From NCBI GenBank assembly GCA_021804565.1, contig JAJZHK010000008.1:1-64000 (forward strand): a DNA stretch of 64,000 nt, in the 5' to 3' direction. Each line of letters opens with the position of its first letter. Position 1 is the stretch's first letter. A program made the position numbers and the translations under genes. Below, piece after piece: positions 54,223 through 63,405 of the stretch. This DNA comes from Pseudomonadota bacterium (GTDB lineage: Bacteria > Pseudomonadota > Gammaproteobacteria > Pseudomonadales > Moraxellaceae). The notes under the pieces are model-generated. The model saw only the letters and a program-made list of their open reading frames with translations. It searched no databases and was not told the DNA's origin.

Positions 54223-55524
54223 ATGCGCATCCTGATTTTAGGCAGTGGTGGCCGTGAACATGCCCTGGCCTGGAAATGTGCCCAGGACCACCAGGTCAGC
54301 GAGGTTATGGTGGCTCCGGGGAATGCCGGTACGGCACGCGAGCCGCGTTGCCGCAATGTCGCCCTGGACATCCTCGATCAGGAGGCCGTGGTCGCTTTTG
54401 CCCGCCGCCATGCCGACCTCACCCTGGTCGGCCCCGAGGCGCCGCTGGTGCATGGGGTCATCGATGCCCTGCGCGCCGCCGGCCTCGCCGCTTTTGGACC
54501 GACGGCCGCCTGTGCTCGCCTGGAAGGATCGAAGTCCTTTGCCAAGGACTTCATGCAAAAGCACGGCATACCGACAGCGGCTTATGCAAGTTTTACGCAA
54601 CGGGACGAAGCGCTGGCTTACCTCGACAGCCACCCTGCGCCTATCGTCATCAAGGCCGATGGCCTGGCTGCCGGCAAAGGCGTGATCGTCGCCATGAGCG
54701 ACAGCGAGGCACGTGCCGCCGTCGAGGACATCCTCGGTCACCAGGTCTTTGGCGCCGCCGGCGCTCGCGTGGTGATCGAAGACTTCCTGCAGGGCGAAGA
54801 AGCCAGTTTCATCTGCATGGTCGACGGCGAGCATGTCCTCGCCATGGCCAGCAGCCAGGATCACAAGCGTGTCGGCGAGGGTGATCTCGGCGCCAACACC
54901 GGTGGCATGGGCGCCTACTCTCCAGCACCGGTGGTGACTCCGGCGGTGCACGAGCGCATCATGGATCGCATCATCAACCCTACCGTCAGCGCCATGCGCG
55001 CTGCCGGCACCCCCTACACCGGCTTTCTCTATGCCGGGGTGATGATCGATGCACAGGGCGACCCCTACGTCATCGAGTTCAACTGCCGCTTCGGCGACCC
55101 GGAGACGCAGCCGGTGATGATGCGCCTGGAAAGCTCCCTGCCTGAGCTGCTGCAGCTGGCCATCGACGGTCGACTCGACCAGGCGCAAGCCCTCTGGTCG
55201 GAACAGGCGGCGCTGGGGATCGTCCTGGCAGCACCCGGCTACCCAGGCCCGATCAGCGAAGGCGGACTCATCGAGGGCCTCGACCTGGCGGATCCCGCCG
55301 GCTGCAAGACTTTTCTGGCGGGTGTCAAGGACGAGCACGGTCGCCTGCTCATCGGTGGCGGCCGCGTCCTCTGCGTCACCGCTTTAGGTCACGACGTCAG
55401 GGCTGCCCGCGCTGCCGCCCTGGCGCGTATGAGCCAGCTGCACGCCGCAGGAAGTCACTTCCGCCGTGACATCGGGGCACGCGCCCTGGCCCGCGAGGCG
55501 GCCGGCAGCGGGCCGACCGACTAG
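54223..55524 (+). CDS. purD: Phosphoribosylamine-glycine ligase
   Basis: 433 residues, ATP-grasp. MRILILGSGGREHALAWKCA, LVGPEAPLVHGVIDALRAAG, GLAAGKGVIVAMSD, GGMGAYSPAPVV and YVIEFNCRFGDPETQPVMMR are the GARS motifs. Second step of purine synthesis. Co-transcribed with purH. Confidence 0.97.
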   Translation: MRILILGSGGREHALAWKCAQDHQVSEVMVAPGNAGTAREPRCRNVALDILDQEAVVAFARRHADLTLVGPEAPLVHGVIDALRAAGLAAFGPTAACARLEGSKSFAKDFMQKHGIPTAAYASFTQRDEALAYLDSHPAPIVIKADGLAAGKGVIVAMSDSEARAAVEDILGHQVFGAAGARVVIEDFLQGEEASFICMVDGEHVLAMASSQDHKRVGEGDLGANTGGMGAYSPAPVVTPAVHERIMDRIINPTVSAMRAAGTPYTGFLYAGVMIDAQGDPYVIEFNCRFGDPETQPVMMRLESSLPELLQLAIDGRLDQAQALWSEQAALGIVLAAPGYPGPISEGGLIEGLDLADPAGCKTFLAGVKDEHGRLLIGGGRVLCVTALGHDVRAARAAALARMSQLHAAGSHFRRDIGARALAREAAGSGPTD

Positions 55525-55570
55525 CGCATATTTTGCCGGGAAAATGGCATCAAGCCCGAAATCCTGATGC

Positions 55571-55576
55571 TATAAT
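55571..55576 (+). promoter_or_regulatory. Consensus -10 element for maeB
   Basis: TATAAT lies 38 bases before the maeB ATG. The -35 at the expected distance is poor (CATCAA), so activation or an extended element may be needed. It separates maeB from purD. Confidence 0.45.
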
Positions 55577-55613
55577 CCCGATTTGCTCAAATCACCTTGC
55601 TCTGGGGATCACA

Positions 55614-57875
55614 ATGGACGATACGATACGCAAAGCCGCTCTCGACTATCATGAATTTCCCGTCCCCGGCAAGATTTCCGTCACCCCAAGCAAGCAGCTC
55701 AGCAACCAGCGCGACCTGGCCCTGGCCTATTCGCCTGGCGTCGCTGCACCCTGTCTGGAAATCGAACGCGATCCTTCCACCGTCAGCCGCTACACCGCCC
55801 GGGGTAACCTGGTGGCGGTGATCAGCAACGGTACCGCGGTGCTCGGTCTCGGCGACATCGGCCCGCTGGCAGCCAAGCCGGTGATGGAAGGCAAAGGGGT
55901 GCTGTTCAAGAAATTTGCCGGCGTCAACGTCTTCGATATCGAAATCGATGAAAAAGACCCCGACAAGCTGGTCGATATCATCGCTGCGCTGGAGCCGACC
56001 TTCGGCGGCATCAACCTTGAAGACATCAAGGCGCCGGAATGCTTCTACATCGAACGCAAGCTGCGCGAGCGCATGAAAATCCCGGTTTTTCATGATGACC
56101 AGCACGGCACCTCGATCATCGTCGGCGCCGCCCTGCTCAACGGTCTCAAGCTGGTCGACAAACGCATCGAGGACATACGTGTCGTCTGTTCCGGTGCTGG
56201 AGCGGCGGCCCTCACCTGTCTTGACCTGATCTGTGCCCTCGGCGTGCGCGCCGAGAACATCTTTGTCACCGACTCGCGCGGGGTTTTGCATAGCGGGCGT
56301 AAAGATCAGCTCGATGCCAGCAAACAGCGCTACGCACGGGACACCCAGGCGCGCACCCTGGAAGACCTGCTTGATGGCGCCGACATGTTCCTCGGCCTGT
56401 CCACCGCCGGCGTACTCAAGCCCGAGATGATACGCAAGATGGCGCGCTCGCCCTTGATCTTTGCGCTCGCCAACCCCACCCCCGAGATCATGCCTGAGGA
56501 AGCCAAGGAGGTCCGCCCGGACGCCATCATCGCCACCGGGCGCTCGGACTATCCCAACCAGGTCAACAACGCCCTCTGCTTCCCCTACATGTTCCGTGGC
56601 GCTCTCGATGTCGGCGCCACCACCATCAACGAGGCCATGAAAATTGCCGCGGTGCGCGCCATCGCCCACCTTGCCCACGCCGAGCAGGCCGAAGGCAATG
56701 GTCTCAATGACGAAACGCACGGTTTTGGCCCCGAGTACATTATTCCCGGGGCGCTGGACAGCCGCCTCATTCTTGAAATTGCGCCTGCGGTGGCCCTGGC
56801 GGCGATGGAATCGGGCGTCGCCTCACGGCCGCTGAACGATATCGCCGGCTACCGCCAGCAGCTCAACGAGTTTGTCTACAACTCCGCGTTCATCATGCGA
56901 CCTTTGTTCCACAAGGCCAAAGCGGATCCCAAGCGCATCGTCTTCTGTGAAGGTGAAGACGAGCGGGTCTTGCGTGCGGTGCAGATCGTCGTCGATGAAA
57001 AGCTGGCCCTGCCCATCCTCGTCGGACGCCCTGCGGTCATCCAGTCGCGTATCGACAAGCTTGGCCTGCGCCTGGTCGCCGGTGAAAATGTCACCCTGAT
57101 CGATCAAGACAGCGATCCACGCTACAAGGAATATTGGACCCACTACCACCGCCTGATGGAGCGCCGTGGTACGCCGCCTGAGCTGGCCAAACGAGAAGTG
57201 CGCCGTCGTACGACCTTGATCGGCGCCCTGCTGGTGCACTTCGGTGACGCTGATGGCATGATCTGTGGCACCTTTGCCAACTACAACCTGCACCTGCGCT
57301 ACGTCGACCGCGCCATAGGCCTGGCCGCCGGGGTGCGCAAGTACGCCGCCATGAATCTGATCATGCTGCCCGGACGAACCTTGTTCATCTGTGACACTTA
57401 CGTCAACCCTGATCCCAGCGCCGAGCAGATCGCCGACATGACCTTGCTGGCTGCGGAACAGGTGCGCGCCTTTGGCATCACCCCCAAGGTGGCCCTGCTC
57501 TCGCACTCCAGCTTTGGCTCCGAGCTCACCCCCAGTTCCGAGAAGATGCGGCAGGCCCTGCAGCTGATCATCGAGCGCGCCCCCGATCTCGAAGTCGAAG
57601 GCGAGATGCACGGTGATGCCGCCCTCAAGGAAGACATCCGTCTGGAGGCTTTCCCCAACAGCCGCTTCCGTGGTGCGGCCAATCTGCTGATCATGCCCAA
57701 CGTCGACGCGGCCAACATCGCTTTCAACCTGCTGAAGACGGCTGCCGGCGATGGCGTGACCATCGGGCCCATCCTGCTCGGTGCAGCGCGCCCGGTGCAC
57801 ATCCTGACCTCCTCGGCCACGGTTCGCCGCATCGTCAATATGACGGCGCTGACCGTTGCTCAGGCGCAGCGCTGA
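55614..57875 (+). CDS. maeB: NADP-dependent malic enzyme with C-terminal phosphotransacetylase-like domain
   Basis: 753 residues from ATG 55614. Malic domain (about 1-420): [78 protein letters not shown]-like domain (about 430-753): [40 protein letters not shown]. Converts malate to pyruvate with NADPH; the second domain lacks transferase activity in known MaeB proteins and serves in acetyl-CoA regulation. NADPH from it could support PHA synthesis (inference). Confidence 0.95.
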   Translation: MDDTIRKAALDYHEFPVPGKISVTPSKQLSNQRDLALAYSPGVAAPCLEIERDPSTVSRYTARGNLVAVISNGTAVLGLGDIGPLAAKPVMEGKGVLFKKFAGVNVFDIEIDEKDPDKLVDIIAALEPTFGGINLEDIKAPECFYIERKLRERMKIPVFHDDQHGTSIIVGAALLNGLKLVDKRIEDIRVVCSGAGAAALTCLDLICALGVRAENIFVTDSRGVLHSGRKDQLDASKQRYARDTQARTLEDLLDGADMFLGLSTAGVLKPEMIRKMARSPLIFALANPTPEIMPEEAKEVRPDAIIATGRSDYPNQVNNALCFPYMFRGALDVGATTINEAMKIAAVRAIAHLAHAEQAEGNGLNDETHGFGPEYIIPGALDSRLILEIAPAVALAAMESGVASRPLNDIAGYRQQLNEFVYNSAFIMRPLFHKAKADPKRIVFCEGEDERVLRAVQIVVDEKLALPILVGRPAVIQSRIDKLGLRLVAGENVTLIDQDSDPRYKEYWTHYHRLMERRGTPPELAKREVRRRTTLIGALLVHFGDADGMICGTFANYNLHLRYVDRAIGLAAGVRKYAAMNLIMLPGRTLFICDTYVNPDPSAEQIADMTLLAAEQVRAFGITPKVALLSHSSFGSELTPSSEKMRQALQLIIERAPDLEVEGEMHGDAALKEDIRLEAFPNSRFRGAANLLIMPNVDAANIAFNLLKTAAGDGVTIGPILLGAARPVHILTSSATVRRIVNMTALTVAQAQR

Positions 57876-57919
57876 GACAGCAACAGGGCCAGGTGCGGCC
57901 GCCCAGGCCCACCTTGTTC

Positions 57920-58396
57920 TCAGTCCAGCCGCAGATCGGCCGCCTGCAGCCAGCCGGCACGTGCGAAGCCGCCTATGAAACGGGCTTCGATCACTGCCAG
58001 CTCGAAAAAGACGAAGTTCAGGCGCAGATGATAGTCCTGCATGGCCGGGTGGCGCTCATAGAAGGACGCCGCCACCGACTCGAGCTCCTCGAGGGGCAGC
58101 CGCCGGGCCTGGGCAAACAGGCTCAGGCGCGCGACACTGAGCGGCTCACCCTCACCGGCGACATGATGCTCCAGGTCGTCGACCAGCATCAGCGCGACCC
58201 GCTCATTGGTCAGGAGATTGAGGGTGTGCTCGGCAATGTCCGCCACCAGCGTCAACAGCCGGCCCTCGCCATGGGCGACGAAAGGGACCCAGGACAAATA
58301 GGGGAAGCCCGGATGACGACGCGACTGACTGGCCAGGGCCACATGGGTCTGTTGCCGCAGCAGTTCCCTCGCCTTGCTCTTATCGCTAGACTTCAC
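57920..58396 (-). CDS. HugZ-like pyridoxamine 5'-phosphate oxidase family protein
   Basis: 158 residues from GTG 58396, with GGGAGGG 7 bases upstream; upstream TTG codons have no ribosome site. Split-barrel flavin-binding fold: RRHPGFPYLSWVPFVAHGEG, LTLVADIAEHTLNLLTNERV, ALMLVDDLEHHVAGEGEPLS. Related proteins degrade or store heme, or bind flavin. No heme-uptake genes lie nearby. Length is that of the short, single-domain form. Confidence 0.78.
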   Translation of the reverse strand: MKSSDKSKARELLRQQTHVALASQSRRHPGFPYLSWVPFVAHGEGRLLTLVADIAEHTLNLLTNERVALMLVDDLEHHVAGEGEPLSVARLSLFAQARRLPLEELESVAASFYERHPAMQDYHLRLNFVFFELAVIEARFIGGFARAGWLQAADLRLD

Positions 58397-58428
58397 TCCA
58401 CCACCCTCCCCTGCTGGATCGAGCCGGC

Positions 58429-58731
58429 ATGATAACAACAAGTCCTGTCCAGGTGCAGTCCCAGCAAGCCCTCGCCTGGTTACGACTGGCCCTCAGCCGC
58501 GTCGGCCCCGGTGAGCAGCTCAGCTACGGCGAGCTGGCCCGTCGTGCCGGCCTGCCGGGTCAGGCCCGGCGGGTAGCCCGCTGGCTGGCGCAAGGTGCCC
58601 TGAACGATCTCCCCTGGTGGCGTGTGCTGCGCGCCGATGGCCGTATCGCCACCGCTCATCCTGCCGCCGCAGAGCAGCGTCAACGCCTGCTCGCCGAAGG
58701 CTGGCAGGAAGCTCCGAGGCGTCACCGATGA
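58429..58731 (+). CDS. Alkyltransferase-like protein (ATL)
   Basis: 100 residues. The MGMT DNA-binding fold is recognised by LSRVGPGEQLSYGELARRAG and QARRVARWL. The methyl-acceptor Cys motif PCHRV is replaced by PWWRV, with Trp in place of Cys, so it cannot repair. ATL proteins bind O6-alkylguanine and flag it for nucleotide excision repair. Its stop overlaps the ampG start (ATGA). Confidence 0.88.
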   Translation: MITTSPVQVQSQQALAWLRLALSRVGPGEQLSYGELARRAGLPGQARRVARWLAQGALNDLPWWRVLRADGRIATAHPAAAEQRQRLLAEGWQEAPRRHR

Positions 58732-59957
58732 AGGCATCGCATCTTTACAACGGGCGCATGGCCACCTGCATCGTGCTCGGCTTCAGCTCCGGCCTGCCGC
58801 TGTTCATCTTCATCTATCTGCTGCCGGCGTGGATGCAAAGTGCCGGTCTGAGCCTGTCCAGCATCGGCGCCGCCAGCCTGTTCATGCTGCCGTACAGCCT
58901 GAAGTTTTTCTGGGCCCCCTTCATCGACCGCTACCGGCTCAGCCGGCTGGGGCGCCGACGCAGCTGGATCCTGGTCTGCCTGCTGCTCCTCATCGCTGGC
59001 TTCAGTGCCCTGGGGCTGCGCTCGCCGGAGCACCTCCCCTGGCTGCTGTTTTGGGGCACCGTCTGTGCTTTTGGCAGCGCCAGCATGGACACCGCCATAG
59101 ACGCCCTGCGCCGGGAGATCCTCAGTGATGAAGAACTCGGCCTCGGCACCGCCTTGCATGTCAACGCCTACAAGCTCGCTGGCATCGTCCCCGGCTCGTT
59201 GGCGCTGATCCTCGCCGATCACCGGCCATGGAGCGAGGTCTATATTTTCTGCAGCCTTTTTTTGCTGCCTGGCCTGCTCCTCATTCTGCTCATCCCCGAG
59301 CCGCAGGCCGTGCATGGCCGGCCACAGACCCTGCGCGAAGCCGTCTACGCCCCACTGGCTGAGTTTTTCAGTCGGCACGGCTACCGACAGGCCCTATGGA
59401 TCCTCGCTTTTATCACATTTTACAAATTCGGTGACAGCATGGCGGCCAGCCTGGCGACGCCGTTTTATCTCGATCTCGGTTATAGTCGCACCGCCATCGG
59501 CCTCATCGCCAAGCAAGCCGGCCTGGCCGCCAGCATCGCCGGCGGGCTGCTCGGCGGCCTGTGGATGCTGCGCCTGGGCATCAGCCGCGCGCTCTGGCTG
59601 TTTGGTATCGCGCAAGCCCTGAGTCTGAGCGGCTTCATCCTGCTCAGCCTGCACCCTGGGGGCCTGCTGACCCTGGCCGCGGTCATCGCCGCTGAAGCCT
59701 TTGGTGTCGGCCTCGGCACCACCGCCCTGGTGGCCTTTCTCGCCCAGCAGACCGATACCCGGCATACCGCCACCCAGTTTGCACTGCTCAGCTCGCTGGC
59801 GGCCTTACCCAGATCGCTGTTCAATGCCGCCAGCGGCTGGTGTGCCGAACACTGGGGCTGGACCCTCTACTTCAGTGTCTGCCTGATCCTGACCCTGCCA
59901 GGATTTCTTCTATTGCAGCGGGTGACGCCTTGGCCTAAAGTTGCAGCTAGCGAATAA
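58728..59957 (+). CDS. ampG: AmpG-like major facilitator, muropeptide permease
   Basis: 409 residues from ATG 58728. Twelve membrane segments with VLGFSSGLPLFIFIYLLPAW at the N-terminus and PYSLKFFWAPFIDRYRLSRL, the AmpG/SLC33 signature, then GRRRSWILVCLLLLIAGFSA and SMDTAIDALRREIL. AmpG imports anhydro-muropeptides for wall recycling and thereby affects beta-lactamase induction. No ampD or ampC is nearby. Confidence 0.88.
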   Translation: MKASHLYNGRMATCIVLGFSSGLPLFIFIYLLPAWMQSAGLSLSSIGAASLFMLPYSLKFFWAPFIDRYRLSRLGRRRSWILVCLLLLIAGFSALGLRSPEHLPWLLFWGTVCAFGSASMDTAIDALRREILSDEELGLGTALHVNAYKLAGIVPGSLALILADHRPWSEVYIFCSLFLLPGLLLILLIPEPQAVHGRPQTLREAVYAPLAEFFSRHGYRQALWILAFITFYKFGDSMAASLATPFYLDLGYSRTAIGLIAKQAGLAASIAGGLLGGLWMLRLGISRALWLFGIAQALSLSGFILLSLHPGGLLTLAAVIAAEAFGVGLGTTALVAFLAQQTDTRHTATQFALLSSLAALPRSLFNAASGWCAEHWGWTLYFSVCLILTLPGFLLLQRVTPWPKVAASE

Positions 59958-60013
59958 GCATGGCCGTCGATCCCCACCCTACCTCGATACGGCCGCTCCC
60001 ATAGGAACCTTAC

Positions 60014-60976
60014 ATGGCTCATACCGACACCGCTCTTCTTGTGGTCGATGATGCAAGATTCTCCAGCGTCATGATCCATCGCGTCATCAAAAATGCCGGC
60101 TACACCGACGTCCGTCAGGCCAGTTCGGCCAGCGAGGCCTTACGCATGCTGGAAGAACGGCCGGCGAGCATCCTCATCGCCGACTGGCTGATGCCGGAAA
60201 TGGACGGCCTCGGCCTGACCCAGGCGGTGCGCCAGCTCGACGAGGCCAGCAACCACTTCACCTACATCCTCCTGCTGACCGCGCGTGAAGGTGGCGAAGC
60301 CCTGCAGCATGCTTTCGAGCAGGGCGTCGATGACTTCCTCAACAAGTCCCTGATGAATGAGCAGCTGCTGCCACGACTGTGGGCCGGTGAGCGCCTCAGC
60401 GCCCTGCAAAATCGTCTCTTGCGGGACAATCAGAACCTGATCGAGGCCAACGCCAAGCTTAAAAAACTGAGCTCGCTGGATGCCCTGACCGGCTTGGGCA
60501 ACCGCTCCTATGCGCTCGCCCGGCTGGGGGACACCATCAAGCACTGCGCGTCACGTGGCGGCGCCTGCTGCTACCTGCTCATCACCATGACCCACCTGGA
60601 GAGCCTGCGCAAGCAGCACAGCACCCAGGTCATCAGCCAGCTCATCGTCGCGGCCGGGCGCCGGCTGCGTCAGCTGGTGCGTCCGCTGGACATCGTCGCC
60701 CGTATTGCGCCGCATCAATTTGTCGTGATCACCCACCAGCCGAGCATCGAGCAGTGCAATGTGCAAAGTTACCGCCGCCTGCATGAAAGTCTCAATCTCA
60801 AGGCCTACAAGACCACCGGGGGCTTCCTGTCGCTGAAGACCACCCTCAATATCGTTGCCAGCGACGCCGCCCTCGAGCCGCCCAAAGCCGAGGACCTGAT
60901 GCAGCTGGCCGAGTCCCGGCTGCAAGCTGCGCGGGAGACCGGACTGATCACCTGCGACCACTGGCAAGCCAGCTGA
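60014..60976 (+). CDS. Response regulator with degenerate GGDEF domain
   Basis: 320 residues. Receiver domain 1-125 with phosphoacceptor Asp in ILIADWLMPEMDGLGLTQ, LLLTAREGG and Lys in DFLNKSLMNEQ. A helical linker (about 130-155), then a GGDEF-type fold starting DALTGLGNRSYALARL. The catalytic GGDEF motif is replaced by APHQF in VARIAPHQFVVIT, so diguanylate cyclase activity is not expected. It may bind a partner or c-di-GMP. Stands alone, 56 bases after ampG; no kinase adjacent. Confidence 0.85.
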   Translation: MAHTDTALLVVDDARFSSVMIHRVIKNAGYTDVRQASSASEALRMLEERPASILIADWLMPEMDGLGLTQAVRQLDEASNHFTYILLLTAREGGEALQHAFEQGVDDFLNKSLMNEQLLPRLWAGERLSALQNRLLRDNQNLIEANAKLKKLSSLDALTGLGNRSYALARLGDTIKHCASRGGACCYLLITMTHLESLRKQHSTQVISQLIVAAGRRLRQLVRPLDIVARIAPHQFVVITHQPSIEQCNVQSYRRLHESLNLKAYKTTGGFLSLKTTLNIVASDAALEPPKAEDLMQLAESRLQAARETGLITCDHWQAS

Positions 60977-61020
60977 GCCCCGTCATCCTCATGTCATAAA
61001 CATGGGGCAGGCTCAAAGCC

Positions 61021-62430
61021 ATGCCCAGCCTCCTACGGATCGGTGTGTTCGCCGCCGTGTTGCCCTGGCTGCTCTGGCACGGTGATCTGCGCCTGACCAT
61101 CCTGGGGCTGCTCGGTGTGCTCTTCCTCAGCCGAACGCTGCGCCTGAGTGAGCCCCCCTGGCTGCAAGCGCGCGATGTTCGTCAGGATCTGGCGCGCCCG
61201 CCACCGGCTCCTTACGATCCTGCGCCCCTGCTCAATCGCGAAGCCGGCTGGCTGCTCGGCCTCGCTGAAGGCCGGCCCTGTTACCTGCCCGGCCCCCTGC
61301 CGCATCTGCAGGTCGTCGGGGGCAGTGGCTGTGGCAAGTCGGCAGCGCTGGGGGTGTGGGCGGCGCAGGCCCTGGCCATGGGCGAAGGGGTGCTGTACTT
61401 CGACCCCAAGGATGATCTCTGGGCGGCGTCTGCCCTGGCCGATGCCGCGGCACGGATGGGCTGCCGTTTTCAGATGCTTGACCTGCGCCCCCAAGCACCC
61501 GCCCAGTTCAACCTTATCGCCGACTGTGATCGCCACAGCCTCTATGACCTGCTCATCCATGGGCTCGACCTGCTCGAGTCGGGCAGCGACGCCGACTTCT
61601 ATCGCCTCGCCGACCGTCAGGGTGCGCGCCTGCTGGCAGATGCCTGGCGTCCTGGTGACACCCTCGCCACGCTGGCGGCGCGTTCACTGGCCAGCTTGCG
61701 TCGCAAAGCCCCTGCCCTCTGCCTGCGCCTGCAGGAGATCGCCGAGATCGCCGCGGCACAGGGCCGACAAGGTCCCAGGATCGCCGAGCTGCTGCAGCCT
61801 GGTTCAGCCTGCTACGTCCTCGGTTCAACCCGTCTCGATACGGTACGCCGGCTGCAGCGCATGCTGCTGTTGCGGCTCATCCAGTGCGCCGAGACCCGGG
61901 CACGGCCTGTCGCTCAGCCTTGCTGCGTGATCCTCGACGAGTTTCGTTACCATCTCTGCCGTGGCAGCCTCGACGCCTTGAGCACCATACGCGACCGCGG
62001 CATCCATCTCATTTTGGCGCACCAGTCGCTCGGTGATCTCGCGGCCGGCCCCGCCGACCTGGATGCACGAGCGGTCGCCGCTGCCGTCCATGAGAACTGC
62101 GCCCTCAAGCTGGTCTTTCGCCTGCAGGACCCGGACACCGCCGAGTGGATGGCGCGCAAGAGCGGCCAGGTCACCCAGGTCCGTCGCCATGGCCAGGCTT
62201 GGCCGGGCTCGATGCCCTACCTCGACAAGGTCAGCGAAGCCACGGGGCCCTGGATCAACGCCAGCACCCTGCTCCACCTGGCGCCGCGGATGGCCGTCCT
62301 TTATGGTCATGGACAAGCCCGCGAACTGGCACAAAGCGCCTGGCGCTGTGTGCGACGCCCGCTGAGCGCCGAGGCCGTCGATGACTCCCGCCTGCAGCCT
62401 GATTTCGCTCATCTGGAGCTGCGCCCATGA
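61021..62430 (+). CDS. Orphan VirD4/TraG-type coupling-protein ATPase
   Basis: 469 residues. One or two N-terminal membrane segments (LLRIGVFAAVLPWLLWH, RLTILGLLGVLFLSRTL). Walker A GGSGCGKS at 100-107, LYFDPKDDLWA at 125-135, Walker B CCVILDEF at 301-308, and sensor motif LILAHQS at 330-336, the layout of type IV coupling proteins. The all-alpha domain between Walker A and B is short. Coupling proteins pump DNA or relaxase to a conjugation pore. No pore genes or plasmid features are near. ATGA overlap with the next gene indicates a two-gene unit. Confidence 0.82.
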   Translation: MPSLLRIGVFAAVLPWLLWHGDLRLTILGLLGVLFLSRTLRLSEPPWLQARDVRQDLARPPPAPYDPAPLLNREAGWLLGLAEGRPCYLPGPLPHLQVVGGSGCGKSAALGVWAAQALAMGEGVLYFDPKDDLWAASALADAAARMGCRFQMLDLRPQAPAQFNLIADCDRHSLYDLLIHGLDLLESGSDADFYRLADRQGARLLADAWRPGDTLATLAARSLASLRRKAPALCLRLQEIAEIAAAQGRQGPRIAELLQPGSACYVLGSTRLDTVRRLQRMLLLRLIQCAETRARPVAQPCCVILDEFRYHLCRGSLDALSTIRDRGIHLILAHQSLGDLAAGPADLDARAVAAAVHENCALKLVFRLQDPDTAEWMARKSGQVTQVRRHGQAWPGSMPYLDKVSEATGPWINASTLLHLAPRMAVLYGHGQARELAQSAWRCVRRPLSAEAVDDSRLQPDFAHLELRP

Positions 62431-63098
62431 ACCTTACCGAGCAGATCCTGAACTATCTGCAAGCCTACGGCCCGAGCTCCGCGGCCTTGCTGGCTGGCCA
62501 TTTGCAATGCCCGGAATCGGCGCTCGAGCACGACTTGCAGACCCTGCTCGAACAAGGCCTGCTGCGCCAGCAAACCCTGCTTTACCACCCCTGCCCCTGG
62601 CCGCTCTGGGATCTCAGTGCTGCCGCTGCACGCACGCGGCGAGCGGGGCGCCGTGTGCGTGGCTCGAGCTTGCAGCTGGACCACCATCTCGGCCTGCAAT
62701 ACCTGCACCTGCAAGCCCGGCGACAAGGGGCCCGACAGTGGTGCAGCGGTCGCTTGTGCCGGCTGTGGATCGATGCTCAGACGCCACCCTGGCGCAAGAT
62801 CCCCGATGCACTGTACACCAGCGCCGAAGGTCAACGCTGGGCCGTCGAATTGGAACTGGTCGGCAAGGCCCGCTGGCGCTACCAGGAGGCCTGGAACGCC
62901 TACGCCGAGCTCCTGCATGGCCAGCAGATCGATGGCGTGCTCTATATTACTCCGCAGGCTCTCTACGCACGTCTGCAGCGCATCTTTGCCGGCATCGAAC
63001 ACATCGACCTGTACGGGCGTTGCCTGGCGCTGCCTACCTTCCTGCGCCAGCGTTTCTGCGTGCAGACCCTGGAAAGCTGGTCGCAAAACAGCGCTTGA
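62427..63098 (+). CDS. MOB_C / replication-relaxation-like nuclease
   Basis: 223 residues. N-terminal winged-helix region (LNYLQAYGPSSAALLAGHLQ, then EHDLQTLLEQGLLRQQTLLY). Residues 126-147 read PD127...E141-x-E143...K147, the pattern of PD-(D/E)xK nucleases and of MOB_C relaxases such as CloDF13 MobC and pAD1 TraX. H86-H87 precede it, as in the replication-relaxation family. Those relaxases nick plasmid DNA and work with a coupling protein, which is exactly the upstream gene. A chromosomal function cannot be ruled out. Confidence 0.65.
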   Translation: MNLTEQILNYLQAYGPSSAALLAGHLQCPESALEHDLQTLLEQGLLRQQTLLYHPCPWPLWDLSAAAARTRRAGRRVRGSSLQLDHHLGLQYLHLQARRQGARQWCSGRLCRLWIDAQTPPWRKIPDALYTSAEGQRWAVELELVGKARWRYQEAWNAYAELLHGQQIDGVLYITPQALYARLQRIFAGIEHIDLYGRCLALPTFLRQRFCVQTLESWSQNSA

Positions 63099-63152
63099 CC
63101 CGGGTCCAGGCTGGGCTCACCATGCTCTGCCGAGCGACCGAGGAGCGAACGC

Positions 63153-63401
63153 GTGGACGCCTTGCAAAATCTTCAAGCCATGGGCATCAGCCTGCCGACG
63201 CCAGCGGCAATTTTTGCCAATCTGCTGTTCAGCATCCTCGGTTTTGTGCTCTGGCGCTATGCCCGCCGCCAAGAACGCCAGGACCTCTCGGCGCTGGCCT
63301 GGGCCCTGATGCTCTACCCGCTGCTGGTCAGCGACACCCTCTGGCTTTATCTGGTCGGCATCGCCTTGTGCCTCGCCGCGTATCTACGCTGGCGGGCTTG
63401 A
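63153..63401 (+). CDS. Small two-segment membrane protein
   Basis: 82 residues from GTG 63153, with GAGGAGCG 7 bases upstream. Two membrane segments (AIFANLLFSILGFVLWRYA; LLVSDTLWLYLVGIALCLAA) joined by RRQERQDLSALAWAL. Unknown family. It sits between the coupling-protein pair and the MATE gene. Confidence 0.6.
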   Translation: MDALQNLQAMGISLPTPAAIFANLLFSILGFVLWRYARRQERQDLSALAWALMLYPLLVSDTLWLYLVGIALCLAAYLRWRA

Positions 63402-63405
63402 GTGC

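Noticed and set aside
53049-54371. A 440-codon open frame on the minus strand
   Set aside because: Antisense to purH, which has complete motifs.
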